Assembly (NCBI RefSeq): GCF_018968705.1
Contig: NZ_CP076668.1
Coordinates: forward strand, 4,413,001 to 4,477,000
Direction: 5' to 3'
Length of the DNA stretch: 64,000 nucleotides
DNA from: Pseudomonas lijiangensis
Lineage (GTDB): Bacteria; Pseudomonadota; Gammaproteobacteria; Pseudomonadales; Pseudomonadaceae
Positions within the stretch are counted from its first letter, which is position 1, and each line of letters opens with the position of its first letter. A program made the position numbers and the translations under genes. A model generated the notes under the pieces. It was not told the DNA's origin, made no database searches, and saw only the letters and a list, made by a program, of their open reading frames with translations. Shown piece after piece: positions 48,195 through 55,605 of this stretch.

Positions 48195-49375
48195 CAACCC
48201 GCTTCCTGCAGTGAGCCGGCGCGGATGGAAGTCTGAAGAACGTCCATGCAATAGAGGATGGCCTCCTCCACCTCAGCCTGGCTTTTACCTTCAAAGTGCA
48301 GCCGGGCGGGGATTTCTTCGTAGCTGAACCCGCTGGACTCGCCTTGCCGCTGGATGCTGCTGTAGGTCAGCAACGGGTGTGACAGCTGCATTTTCGGGTC
48401 GAAGGCAAAACCACCGGTAAACGGGTTGGGCATCATCAGAAAGCCGGTGATACGGTTTTTGACAGGCGCAACCGGATCCTTGAGCGCGGCACGGGTCCAC
48501 AGCTCAAACAGATCGATACCTTCGCTGCGTATGGCGACAAAAGGAATCTCGCCACCGCCGACCCGGCCACCGATCTCCAGAAACACCAACTCGCCGCGAC
48601 GCTCGATGAGCTCCAGATGAATGGCCTGATCCTTGAGGTTCAGCCGCACACAGACTTCCCGGGTAAAAGCCTGCACCGCTTCGATGAACCGGGAATCATC
48701 CACGGCCACCGAGCCCAGCGGCTGGCCGTTGCGGAAATCCAGGCAGGTATTCAGGTATTTCGACACCTTGAAGTAAGGCGTACTGTCGCCAGCCAGAATG
48801 GCGTCGACATGATAGATATCGCCTTCTATGTACTCTTCAACTTCATAGCCGGTGAAATCCAGCAGGTCGGGGATATCGGTCAGACGATCGATCTTCACGA
48901 CACCGTCAGAAGCTGCGCCAACCTGGGGTTTGAGGATGACCGGATAACCGTGCTCATGGCAGAACGCCTCGACATCCTGGCGCGACAACACATTCCGGTA
49001 CTGCGGATAGCGAACCGCCGAGCCCTTCAATGCTTCTTTCATGCTGGCCTTGTTCCGGCACAGCAGGTTGTCAGCGATTTTCGCACCACTGATATTCAGC
49101 TCGGTACGCACCAGTGCAGCCGCATCCAGATCGTATTCCGAGAAGGCGATGACAAAATCGATGGCGTGCAGACGATGAATGGCCTGCGCTTCCTGCAGAA
49201 TCACGTCGGCATCCAGTGCGCCGAGTTCAACCACTTTGAAACTGACCTTCGGATCGATCAGCCCCGCACGCCCCGCCAGGGAAATATAGGAAACATCGAC
49301 CTGAGCGTGATCAATGTATTTGCGGTAATCGGAAAGCTCGTCATCGTAGCGGTTAATGATCAGAACATGCTTCAT
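48194..49375 (-). CDS. ATP-grasp ligase (first of a tandem pair by position)
   Basis: 393 residues. An N-terminal Rossmann-like part (MKHVLIINRYDDEL) is followed by an ATP-grasp fold with YPVILKPQVGAASDGVVKI (ATP-binding lysine, about residue 150), a VEEYIEGDIYHVDAI loop (about 178) and the metal-binding block LIERRGELVFLEIGGRVGGGEIP (about 255-277). Such carboxylate-amine ligases form acyl-phosphates and join amino acids or other amines. Substrates are unknown. It overlaps the upstream ATP-grasp gene by four bases (ATGA) and the downstream deiminase-like gene by one. Confidence 0.87.
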   Translation of the reverse strand: MKHVLIINRYDDELSDYRKYIDHAQVDVSYISLAGRAGLIDPKVSFKVVELGALDADVILQEAQAIHRLHAIDFVIAFSEYDLDAAALVRTELNISGAKIADNLLCRNKASMKEALKGSAVRYPQYRNVLSRQDVEAFCHEHGYPVILKPQVGAASDGVVKIDRLTDIPDLLDFTGYEVEEYIEGDIYHVDAILAGDSTPYFKVSKYLNTCLDFRNGQPLGSVAVDDSRFIEAVQAFTREVCVRLNLKDQAIHLELIERRGELVFLEIGGRVGGGEIPFVAIRSEGIDLFELWTRAALKDPVAPVKNRITGFLMMPNPFTGGFAFDPKMQLSHPLLTYSSIQRQGESSGFSYEEIPARLHFEGKSQAEVEEAILYCMDVLQTSIRAGSLQEAG

Positions 49376-50583
49376 ACGATTGCTACCTCGTTGTGTACCC
49401 GTCCGACCAGACTTCTGACCGCATCCTCATCCGCACCACCGAACATCACGTAGCCAACCCGAGAGGTCCAGTCCTGATGCGAGCCCAGCGCGTCGCCGGT
49501 ACTGAAGTAGATCTGATGGGAGAGGTAATACGGACTGTCGATAAGCTCACCGAGGCCGTGCAGCCGGGTGAATTCGCTTTTCTCGCCGCGGGGAATGAAG
49601 GCGATGGCACTGACACCGCTCGTCTGTGGTACGACAGGTTTATCGATGCTCAGGTATTCACAGAGCGTTTCGAGGGCCAGATCGATTCCGCTGGCCCGCT
49701 TGATCAGTTCGACGATGCTGTCGCCCGGAAGACGAGCCGCCAGTTCGACCGCCACCGGCTGGCCTTCAGGCGTAACCCGCAGCTCAAGATGGAAAGGGCC
49801 GACGTTCAGGCTGATGGCATCCAGCACCGCCAGCGCATAGTCGGTCAGGGTGCTGCGAAACGCTTCATCGTAGCCCTGGCCGACAATGTGGCCGATCTCG
49901 ACAAAATAAGGTTCCGAGCCGAGCAGCTTTTCGGTGATGGAGGCGATGGTGACACTTCCGTCCCTGCGCACCACACCTTCGATGCTGTATTCGTTGCCGG
50001 GAATGTACTCTTCGACGATCAGGCGCCCGCTGGCAGTAAAGCCTGTGTCGTTCGGCAGCGACTCACGAAAGGCATTGACGGCCTCGACCAGCTCTTGCTG
50101 GTTATAAAGCTTGCGTACGCCGATGCTCCCGGCCATGTCCACCGGCTTGACCACTGCCGGAAAACTGAAACCTGCGGGCACCGTCACCGGATCATCGGTG
50201 CTGAGCAGAAAAAAGCCGATATCGCTGAGCCCCTTTTCGGTCAGGCAGCTGCGAAAGTTGAACTTGTTGCGCACCTGCTGCACGGCGTTCTCGCTCAGAT
50301 GCGTCTTGCTTTGCGCAGCGCCCAGGCTGGCAGCCATCGCGACGGCATATTCCACTCCGGGAAGGATGGCGCTGACGGTTCCCAGCTCATTGATTGCCGC
50401 CATCTGTGCTTCGAAATCGCCAGTATCGATCCGGATGATCTGGCGAATCTTGTCGCGCTGCTCGGAATCGAGCTCCTGCTCGCCCCCGTCGACGGAAAAG
50501 ACATATACATCAACGCCCAGTTGCTGCGCTGCATTGAGATAGTTGATGCCGGATGAAACAGGATCGATGACAACTATGGACAT
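49372..50583 (-). CDS. ATP-grasp ligase (second of the tandem pair)
   Basis: 403 residues. N-terminal MSIVVIDPVSSGINYLNAAQQLG domain, then ATP-grasp blocks FPAVVKPVDMAGSIGVRKL (about residue 142), IVEEYIPGNEYSIEGVV (about 189) and the catalytic FHLELRVTPEGQPVAVELAARLPGD (about 271-296). The PVDMAGSIGV loop resembles amino-acid ligases of the BacD/carnosine-synthase type. It is clearly different from its neighbour, so the pair probably makes two different bonds. It starts 14 bases after the ferredoxin-reductase gene and overlaps the next gene by ATGA. Confidence 0.87.
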   Translation of the reverse strand: MSIVVIDPVSSGINYLNAAQQLGVDVYVFSVDGGEQELDSEQRDKIRQIIRIDTGDFEAQMAAINELGTVSAILPGVEYAVAMAASLGAAQSKTHLSENAVQQVRNKFNFRSCLTEKGLSDIGFFLLSTDDPVTVPAGFSFPAVVKPVDMAGSIGVRKLYNQQELVEAVNAFRESLPNDTGFTASGRLIVEEYIPGNEYSIEGVVRRDGSVTIASITEKLLGSEPYFVEIGHIVGQGYDEAFRSTLTDYALAVLDAISLNVGPFHLELRVTPEGQPVAVELAARLPGDSIVELIKRASGIDLALETLCEYLSIDKPVVPQTSGVSAIAFIPRGEKSEFTRLHGLGELIDSPYYLSHQIYFSTGDALGSHQDWTSRVGYVMFGGADEDAVRSLVGRVHNEVAIV

Positions 50584-50597
50584 TGTTCAGTCTCCGA

Positions 50598-51485
50598 CTA
50601 TCCAAAACTTTCGAGTTCACATAAGGGAAGGTTCTTGAGCTTGCCAATTACCAGATCCGACCCGACACCCACTGTCAGCGCATCCACTGCCAAGTGTTCG
50701 CCAATATCGAAATCCGCACAGGTCCAGTCAGGAAAAGGAATGTTGACGACATTGACCTTGCATTCGACGGAACTGCGAAACCTTTCAATACAGCCTGAGT
50801 GGTAGACGGAAAGACTGGTGCGATTGACGGCATACACTTCAACTTCACCGATATTGTGTTTCAGCACCAACTCCTGCGCACGACTCAACGCCGCTCCCAT
50901 GCCGCTGCCACCGCTGACAATATTCAAGCGGCTCATGACATCTCCATAATCAGGCAAAGAAGGACTGACGATGGAGTATTCCAGCCGGTCGCCAACGGAT
51001 AACGTTGCAAACAGACTTGAGAACAGTCCGCCGGGGCGCAACTTCACATGAAACGTGATGCTGTCATACGCTTTCTTGCCGAGTATGACGACGGAATAAT
51101 TTCGCACCGCTGAAGTATCGGGATGCTTCAACGTCACGACGGATTTGGCGTTATAAAAAACCCGCTTGACCTCCAGGACGACTTCCATGACCTGTTCGGA
51201 CAAATACGTTTTACTTTTGAGCCTGGCGGCATGAAAGCTGCTGATAGCGGGGACAATATCAATATCCGTTTCTGCCCTGCTTATACAGGGCAGAAACTCG
51301 CTTTGCATTGCAACTTCCACACCGTCTTCCAGAACGCGGCCTGATACCAATCGGCATCGACACACTCTGCACACACCTTTAAGGCAACCTTTTACGAGCG
51401 TTCCAGAGGGGATTGCATCAATAAGAGGCTGCCTGCTGTCGGCGGTGTAGGTCTGCTCTCCAACGCGGACACTATACGTTGCCAT
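50598..51485 (-). CDS. [2Fe-2S] ferredoxin-NAD(P)H reductase
   Basis: 295 residues. The N-terminal plant-type ferredoxin domain has cluster ligands C34, C39, C42 and C67 (C-x4-C-x2-C...C). A flavin domain follows with RNYS (residues 128-131), the RxYS FAD-binding motif, then a nucleotide-binding turn GGSGMG (192-197). This ferredoxin/FAD/NAD layout is that of electron-transfer components of oxygenases, such as phenol or benzoate oxygenase reductases. The C-terminal end is short and irregular compared with those. It lies 24 bases after the diiron gene, strongly implying that it feeds that protein. Confidence 0.83.
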   Translation of the reverse strand: MATYSVRVGEQTYTADSRQPLIDAIPSGTLVKGCLKGVCRVCRCRLVSGRVLEDGVEVAMQSEFLPCISRAETDIDIVPAISSFHAARLKSKTYLSEQVMEVVLEVKRVFYNAKSVVTLKHPDTSAVRNYSVVILGKKAYDSITFHVKLRPGGLFSSLFATLSVGDRLEYSIVSPSLPDYGDVMSRLNIVSGGSGMGAALSRAQELVLKHNIGEVEVYAVNRTSLSVYHSGCIERFRSSVECKVNVVNIPFPDWTCADFDIGEHLAVDALTVGVGSDLVIGKLKNLPLCELESFG

Positions 51486-51509
51486 TACACCGGCCTTCAG
51501 TGATGTGTA

Positions 51510-52187
51510 TTAAAGCGTTGAAGCACGCAGAGCCTGGAAGTATTCGCCCACCATCGGGATGAACGCCTTGATATGGACAACGGCCTTGTCCAGATCCTTT
51601 TCATCCTTGATGACCGAGGCCAGCATGTTGTTCATCATGCCGCTGTGGTCTTCCGCTTCGTCGAACGCGACGTGGGAAGCCGCGCCACTCACCGCTGGCT
51701 GGCCCATGTTGGCGCTGGCTTTCTGGGTGATGAACGAGCTGTATTTGTCGCCGTAGTACTCCAGGAACCAGTCCCAGGTGATCGCCGGCAGCGGGCCGAA
51801 CTTGCTGACGCACAGGTTCAGGTAGCCCATCAGTTTCCAGGTTTCCGGAAAGGCGAACTCGGCCTGGACATCGGATTTGGAATAACCGTAGGTGGTGAGA
51901 TCCTGACCGAACATTTCATCATGACCAAACTCATCGTACAGGTAGTAGGAGAGTTGTTTGGCAGCCGAGATATTATCGACGGCGGCCACCTGAACAGCCC
52001 GTGCGTCCAGTTCGTTGTTCATGTGAATGCGGATCACGCACTCCAGGATGTGGCGCTTGTAGTAATGCTCATTGAACCAGTCACCTTGGTGAAACTCGCC
52101 CATGATGTTGTCTTTCTTGAATTCTGCATCCAGGCAGGCATCAACGGTGGACTCAAGCTTTTTCAATATCACATCAGTGGAAATCAT
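51510..52187 (-). CDS. Haem-oxygenase-like diiron oxidase (predicted)
   Basis: 225 residues, all-helical. The block YDEFGHDEMFGQDLTTYG (about residues 84-101) resembles the E-x-GH-E...DL pattern of haem-oxygenase-like diiron oxidases and TenA/PqqC-fold proteins. A second metal-ligand-like cluster is H172...D176/E177...H181 (SHVAFDEAEDHSG). Known members N-oxygenate or fragment amino-acid substrates (for example SznF, BesC, UndA). GGAGAGG lies upstream of the ATG. It is the first gene of the operon, paired with a ferredoxin-reductase. Iron ligands were placed by eye; a non-oxidative TenA-like role is the alternative. Confidence 0.75.
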   Translation of the reverse strand: MISTDVILKKLESTVDACLDAEFKKDNIMGEFHQGDWFNEHYYKRHILECVIRIHMNNELDARAVQVAAVDNISAAKQLSYYLYDEFGHDEMFGQDLTTYGYSKSDVQAEFAFPETWKLMGYLNLCVSKFGPLPAITWDWFLEYYGDKYSSFITQKASANMGQPAVSGAASHVAFDEAEDHSGMMNNMLASVIKDEKDLDKAVVHIKAFIPMVGEYFQALRASTL

Positions 52188-52916
52188 CGGTTATACCTCT
52201 CCATTATGGTCATCAGACAACAATGACTTTATTATTTCAGCGAGATGCTGATCCCTATCACGTGCTGCTACAGCGTAAGAAATAACCTCTATCAAGAATG
52301 ACTGAAAAAAAATAGCCTGTGACTCATTCGACAAAAGAGCGGACAAGACTACTATTATAAAGCCATCACTTAATAAACCCCTTCCGAGGGAGCGGCAGTA
52401 TTAGCGCAGTCGATTTCAAATTCAAGACCTGAACCGCATTAACTTTTTATTACCTGCGATCAAAATTTCTTGGGCACACCCAATAAACAACCCAGGGATC
52501 ACCCTGAACTTATTTACTCTTCGGACAGAAGAAAGCATGACGACATCGCTGAAGCAGCGGTCATCTAAATGAATTCACGATTTCAGCGTCCGACGCACTG
52601 AACCTGCGTGTGTTCAGTCCAACGTTATTTGCACACTATTAGTGCACAAGAAGCGAAGACTATTGCAGGTAGTGCCGCACAGAAGTGCTCAGGGGCCATG
52701 TTTTCGATTTTCTGCTTCCATGCACAACATTCCATTGGATCCAATTTTCATCAGCATCCTAATCCCCCCAATAAACGTCTGCAAGCAACTTTCTGATCTA
52801 TGCAACAAACAAAGGGTTTGGTTACCGACCGGCGTATTGCTCAAAAGCCGGGGCCGTGATCGCTTTCCAGAGTCCGCCCGGCAGGCTAGTCTTGCAGGTC
52901 AACCAGAGGACTTTCG
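52188..52916. other. Long AT-rich non-coding region upstream of the accessory operon
   Basis: 729 bases, visibly more AT-rich than the genes on both sides, especially 52200-52540. It must contain the promoter of the operon. A TATAAT reads on the minus strand at 52359-52354, but without a convincing -35. The operon start is thus far from its upstream neighbour, as expected for an inserted block. Plus-strand frames of 62 and 92 codons at 52608-52920 have no ribosome site or recognisable motif. No hrp box (GGAACC...CCAC) was seen. Confidence 0.6.
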
Positions 52917-53414
52917 ATGACCGTCGGCTATTCCACCCGTACCCCGCAGCAAGCCCTGGCCGCCCTGCTCGACCGTTACGCTCCCGAGCGCCTGCTGCTG
53001 GTCGGAGCGCAGGAGTTTCCTGCGCTGCACGCCTTCCGCGAAGCACACCCCAAGACCGAGGTGGCACAAGCGGCTCCCGGCAACCTGCCGGCGGAACTGG
53101 CTGCACAACGTTTTGACCTGGCCCTGGTGGTCGATTGCCTGGAACACATTCCCAAGCGCACCGGCCTTGAGTTGCTGGGCGGCATCCGCAACCTCAATGC
53201 CAGCCGCATCGCGGTACTGGCCGACCTGCAGGCCTGTGACTGGCAGGAAACCGACTTCTTTTCACTGGCCCTGCAATCGAGCGAACGTTTCGTGCGTGAC
53301 GAGCAGGTCCTGACCCTGTTCACCTATGACTTGCGCGAATACAAGCAGGTCCCCGACTGGCTGAACTCGAAATTCTGGGCCAACCCGGAAAACTTCGGCA
53401 AATACTGGTGGTGA
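52917..53414 (+). CDS. DUF6231 family protein
   Basis: 165 residues with a small Rossmann-like pattern (APERLLLVGAQEFPALHAF, then FDLALVVDCLEHIPKRTGLELLGGIRNL), reminiscent of a degenerate methyltransferase fold but lacking a clear SAM-binding GxGxG. A tryptophan-rich C-terminus (WLNSKFWANPENFGKYWW) is distinctive. It lies three bases before ychJ, and this pairing matches PA1040-PA1039. Function unknown. Confidence 0.8.
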   Translation: MTVGYSTRTPQQALAALLDRYAPERLLLVGAQEFPALHAFREAHPKTEVAQAAPGNLPAELAAQRFDLALVVDCLEHIPKRTGLELLGGIRNLNASRIAVLADLQACDWQETDFFSLALQSSERFVRDEQVLTLFTYDLREYKQVPDWLNSKFWANPENFGKYWW

Positions 53415-53417
53415 TTC

Positions 53418-53891
53418 ATGATTAGCGCTATTTGTCCCTGCGGCAGCGGGGATCTGTTGTTGGCCTGCTGCGGTCATTTTCATGCGGGACAACCTGCACC
53501 TTGCGCCGAGAAGCTGATGCGCTCGCGCTATAGCGCTTATGTGCTGGGCCTGATCGATTATCTGGTCGACACCACGCTCCCCGCACAAAGAAGCGGGCTG
53601 GATCGTCAATCCATCGCTCAATGGAGTGCGCAAAGCACCTGGCTGGGCCTCGAGGTGGAAAGTTCGGAAGTGTTTGGCGGCAAGCCCGAGCACGCTTTCG
53701 TCACCTTCACGGCTCGCTGGCATGACGGCAGCGGCGAGCACAGTCACCGCGAGCGCTCTTCATTTGTGCAGCATCAGGGCCGCTGGTATTTCATCGACCC
53801 CACCGCCCCGCTCAAGGCCGGCCGCAATGACGCCTGCCCTTGCGGAAGTGAACAGAAATTCAAGAAGTGCTGTGCGAGTTATGTGGGGTGA
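53418..53891 (+). CDS. ychJ: YchJ-like SEC-C motif protein
   Basis: 157 residues. Zinc-binding SEC-C motifs lie at both ends: [14 protein letters not shown] (residues 5-18) and [15 protein letters not shown] (about 139-153). A central NTF2-like/YchJ domain holds [25 protein letters not shown] and [12 protein letters not shown]. The arrangement matches UPF0225 YchJ. The role is unknown but SEC-C fingers suggest protein or nucleic-acid contact. It forms a two-gene operon with the DUF6231 gene. Confidence 0.88.
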   Translation: MISAICPCGSGDLLLACCGHFHAGQPAPCAEKLMRSRYSAYVLGLIDYLVDTTLPAQRSGLDRQSIAQWSAQSTWLGLEVESSEVFGGKPEHAFVTFTARWHDGSGEHSHRERSSFVQHQGRWYFIDPTAPLKAGRNDACPCGSEQKFKKCCASYVG

Positions 53892-53908
53892 GTCCGCGTG
53901 TTATGTCT

Positions 53909-53958
53909 TTCGCGAATGAATTCGCTCCCACGGCTGTAGGAGCGAATTCATTCGCGAA
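53909..53958. repeat. REP family C, intact pair
   Basis: TTCGCGAATGAATTCGCTCC...GGAGCGAATTCATTCGCGAA with a central CACGGCTGTA. This is the intact form of the repeat broken by the IS110 element at 21758/22991. Confidence 0.92.
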
Positions 53959-53974
53959 GAGGCAACCTACTTTT

Positions 53975-54493
53975 TCAGGGCACAAGCTTCAGATGTGAAA
54001 TATCGGGATTGAGCGCTTTAACGGTCGGTTTTGCCTGCCCCATATCGCTGCCGGCCGGAGCCAGGCTCAAGGCGGAAAGGTCCAGCGCCGGTGCCGACTG
54101 TTCAGGCCTGGGGTCCTGCATGTCACTGCCGACTTCGGCCATCGACAAATCCGGAGCATCGACGTCCACGAAAGCCGCCATGTACAGATCCCGAGGCTTG
54201 ACCTGCAAACGCCCGTTGCCCGACTCGACAGGCGGCGGTGCAAGCTCCACCTCTTCGACCGGCAGGTTCATGTCCAGCACTTCGACCAGCGCACCCGCAC
54301 GCTCCAGCGTCGAGCGGTATTTCTCGGCGGCCTCGGCATCGAGGTTGCTTTTCAACACTAGCCGACGCCCGGAAAACAGCAGCGCCAGACGCTGCTCATC
54401 GGCCTGAAACAGTTTGCCCAGATTAGCCTGTACCCTTTCAGGCTGGGCACCGGGAACCAACTGGCCGCAAAAGACAATTTCATAGAAGTTCAT
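53975..54493 (-). CDS. Conserved hypothetical protein with N-terminal FYEIVFCGQL domain
   Basis: 172 residues. The first 75 or so form a compact alpha/beta domain (MNFYEIVFCGQLVPGAQPERVQANLGKLF...LFSGRRLVLKSNLDAEAAEKYRSTLERAGALVEVLD) found at the N-terminus of various proteobacterial proteins, often fused to membrane domains. Here it is followed by a low-complexity, probably disordered region rich in Pro, Ala, Asp and Ser. There is no signal peptide. Function unknown. Confidence 0.72.
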   Translation of the reverse strand: MNFYEIVFCGQLVPGAQPERVQANLGKLFQADEQRLALLFSGRRLVLKSNLDAEAAEKYRSTLERAGALVEVLDMNLPVEEVELAPPPVESGNGRLQVKPRDLYMAAFVDVDAPDLSMAEVGSDMQDPRPEQSAPALDLSALSLAPAGSDMGQAKPTVKALNPDISHLKLVP

Positions 54494-54594
54494 GCACTGG
54501 CACTCATACTGCTTGTGACAGGAGTATGGCGCAGCCTCGGCAGCCCCAACAAGTTAGCCAGTTGCTAAACTCAGCGTACATACGGAGCACCACC

Positions 54595-55092
54595 ATGTTC
54601 ATCCGGGCAACTATTACAAGAACGATAAGCCTTGCGCTGCTGCTACTGGGGCTGAGCGGTTGCTCGACATGGAGCAGCCTCACCTCCTTTCAGGACCCCG
54701 ACGTCCATCTGCTCAGAGTCCAGGTCGTCAAGGCAAGGCTGACGCAGCAGGATTTCAACCTGCACTTTGTCGTAGAGAACCCCAACGACTCACGCATCCT
54801 GGTCCGCAGCTTTCGCTACAAGGTCATGCTCAACGATGTGTTGCTGGCAGACGACAGGTCCAATGACTGGTTTTTCGTCCCCGCCAACAGCCGCAAGACA
54901 TTCGTGGTGCCGGTCAGGACCAACCTCTGGCGACACGTGAAGTACATCGCCGAACTGATGAAAGATCCCGACGAAGAGGTTCGTTACCGGCTTGAAGGCA
55001 GGCTCAAGACAGGAATCTTCCTGCGCCACAGCACCACGATCGAGCGCAGCGAGACGGTAAAGCCCAGGGAACTGCTGCTCAAGAATCGCTAG
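54595..55092 (+). CDS. LEA type 2 / WHy-domain lipoprotein
   Basis: 165 residues. Lipobox LSGC (Cys about residue 22) predicts a lipoprotein. The mature part is a WHy/LEA_2 beta-sandwich: LLRVQVVKARLTQQDFNLHFVVENPNDSRILVRSFRYKVMLND. Such domains occur in desiccation and stress proteins. ATG 54595 follows GGAG and opens the signal peptide. The stop codon TAG lies at the edge of a MITE-like element (see 55090-55233); removing the element with one TA copy would leave TAA at the same codon, so the protein is unaltered. Confidence 0.82.
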   Translation: MFIRATITRTISLALLLLGLSGCSTWSSLTSFQDPDVHLLRVQVVKARLTQQDFNLHFVVENPNDSRILVRSFRYKVMLNDVLLADDRSNDWFFVPANSRKTFVVPVRTNLWRHVKYIAELMKDPDEEVRYRLEGRLKTGIFLRHSTTIERSETVKPRELLLKNR

Positions 55093-55233
55093 GCTTTGTA
55101 CGAAATGTATCTGCGCTCGATGATGCTGCGTTAAAAACAGGCTCGGAATGCTCATTTACACCAGTAAACTCCGCTTCCTCGCCTGTTTTTGCCTTGCCTC
55201 ACCTTCGCTCGAAAACATTTCGTACAGAGCCTA
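55090..55233. mobile_element. MITE-like element with 19-base terminal inverted repeats
   Basis: Ends 55090-55108 (TAGGCTTTGTACGAAATGT) and 55215-55233 are inverted copies, matching at 18 of 19 bases, with TA at both outer edges as a likely duplicated target. A second, inner inverted repeat (AAAAACAGGC...GCCTGTTTTT) closes a further hairpin. The element is about 140 bases without TA and holds no gene. Short size, terminal repeats and TA flanks suggest a non-autonomous transposon derivative. Confidence 0.75.
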
Positions 55234-55296
55234 AAGGTATTGCTACACGCGCATTTGCGAGATAATGCGCGCCGATTCGATTACGGAGTACCCCCG

Positions 55297-55497
55297 ATGA
55301 ACCAGCAAGCCCATGTCCATGGCCCTGATTGCAACCACGATCATGACCATCACGATCACCAGCATGGCCATGTCCACGGCCCGAACTGCGGCCACGCTCA
55401 CCAGGAGCCGGTGCGCAATGCCCTGAAGGACGTTGGTCGCAACGATCCTTGCCCATGCGGCAGCGACAAGAAATTCAAGAAATGCCACGGCGCGTGA
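55297..55497 (+). CDS. Histidine-rich SEC-C metal-binding protein
   Basis: 66 residues. The N-terminal half is a His/Asp-rich run with [19 protein letters not shown] and [11 protein letters not shown] (residues 6-36), two near-repeats of HVHGPxC. The C-terminal half is a SEC-C finger, [18 protein letters not shown]. Both halves suit zinc or nickel binding, so a metal-storage or metal-delivery function is plausible but unproven. The long frame upstream (from 55189) overlaps the MITE and is not used. A terminator follows. Confidence 0.82.
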   Translation: MNQQAHVHGPDCNHDHDHHDHQHGHVHGPNCGHAHQEPVRNALKDVGRNDPCPCGSDKKFKKCHGA

Positions 55498-55515
55498 AGC
55501 CCTGAGCATTTTGCC

Positions 55516-55540
55516 AACGGCCTGCCTTGCAGGCCGTTTT
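55516..55540 (+). terminator. Intrinsic terminator after the SEC-C gene
   Basis: AACGGCCTGC pairs with GCAGGCCGTT around a three-base loop, followed by TTTT, 19 bases after the stop codon. Confidence 0.88.
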
Positions 55541-55605
55541 CATTTGTATGAGGCCTTGAAGGGAGAGTAAAACAGTCGGTCTTGATCAAGCACATGGAGC
55601 CTTCA

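Noticed and set aside
46122..52187. Identity with the phaseolotoxin, phevamine, pvf/mangotoxin or streptozotocin clusters
   Set aside because: Individual families recur (amidinotransferase, ATP-grasp, diiron oxidase), but the defining partners of those clusters (NRPS, argK, PLP enzymes, cupin) are absent.
52188..52560. HrpL (type III secretion) promoter for the accessory operon
   Set aside because: Because some P. syringae small-molecule virulence operons are HrpL-controlled, I looked for GGAACC-N15/16-CCAC on the operon strand and found none.
52608..52920. Two short plus-strand frames (62 and 92 codons) before the DUF6231 gene
   Set aside because: No ribosome site, no motif and amino-acid composition of non-coding DNA. 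They may only reflect the AT-rich promoter region.
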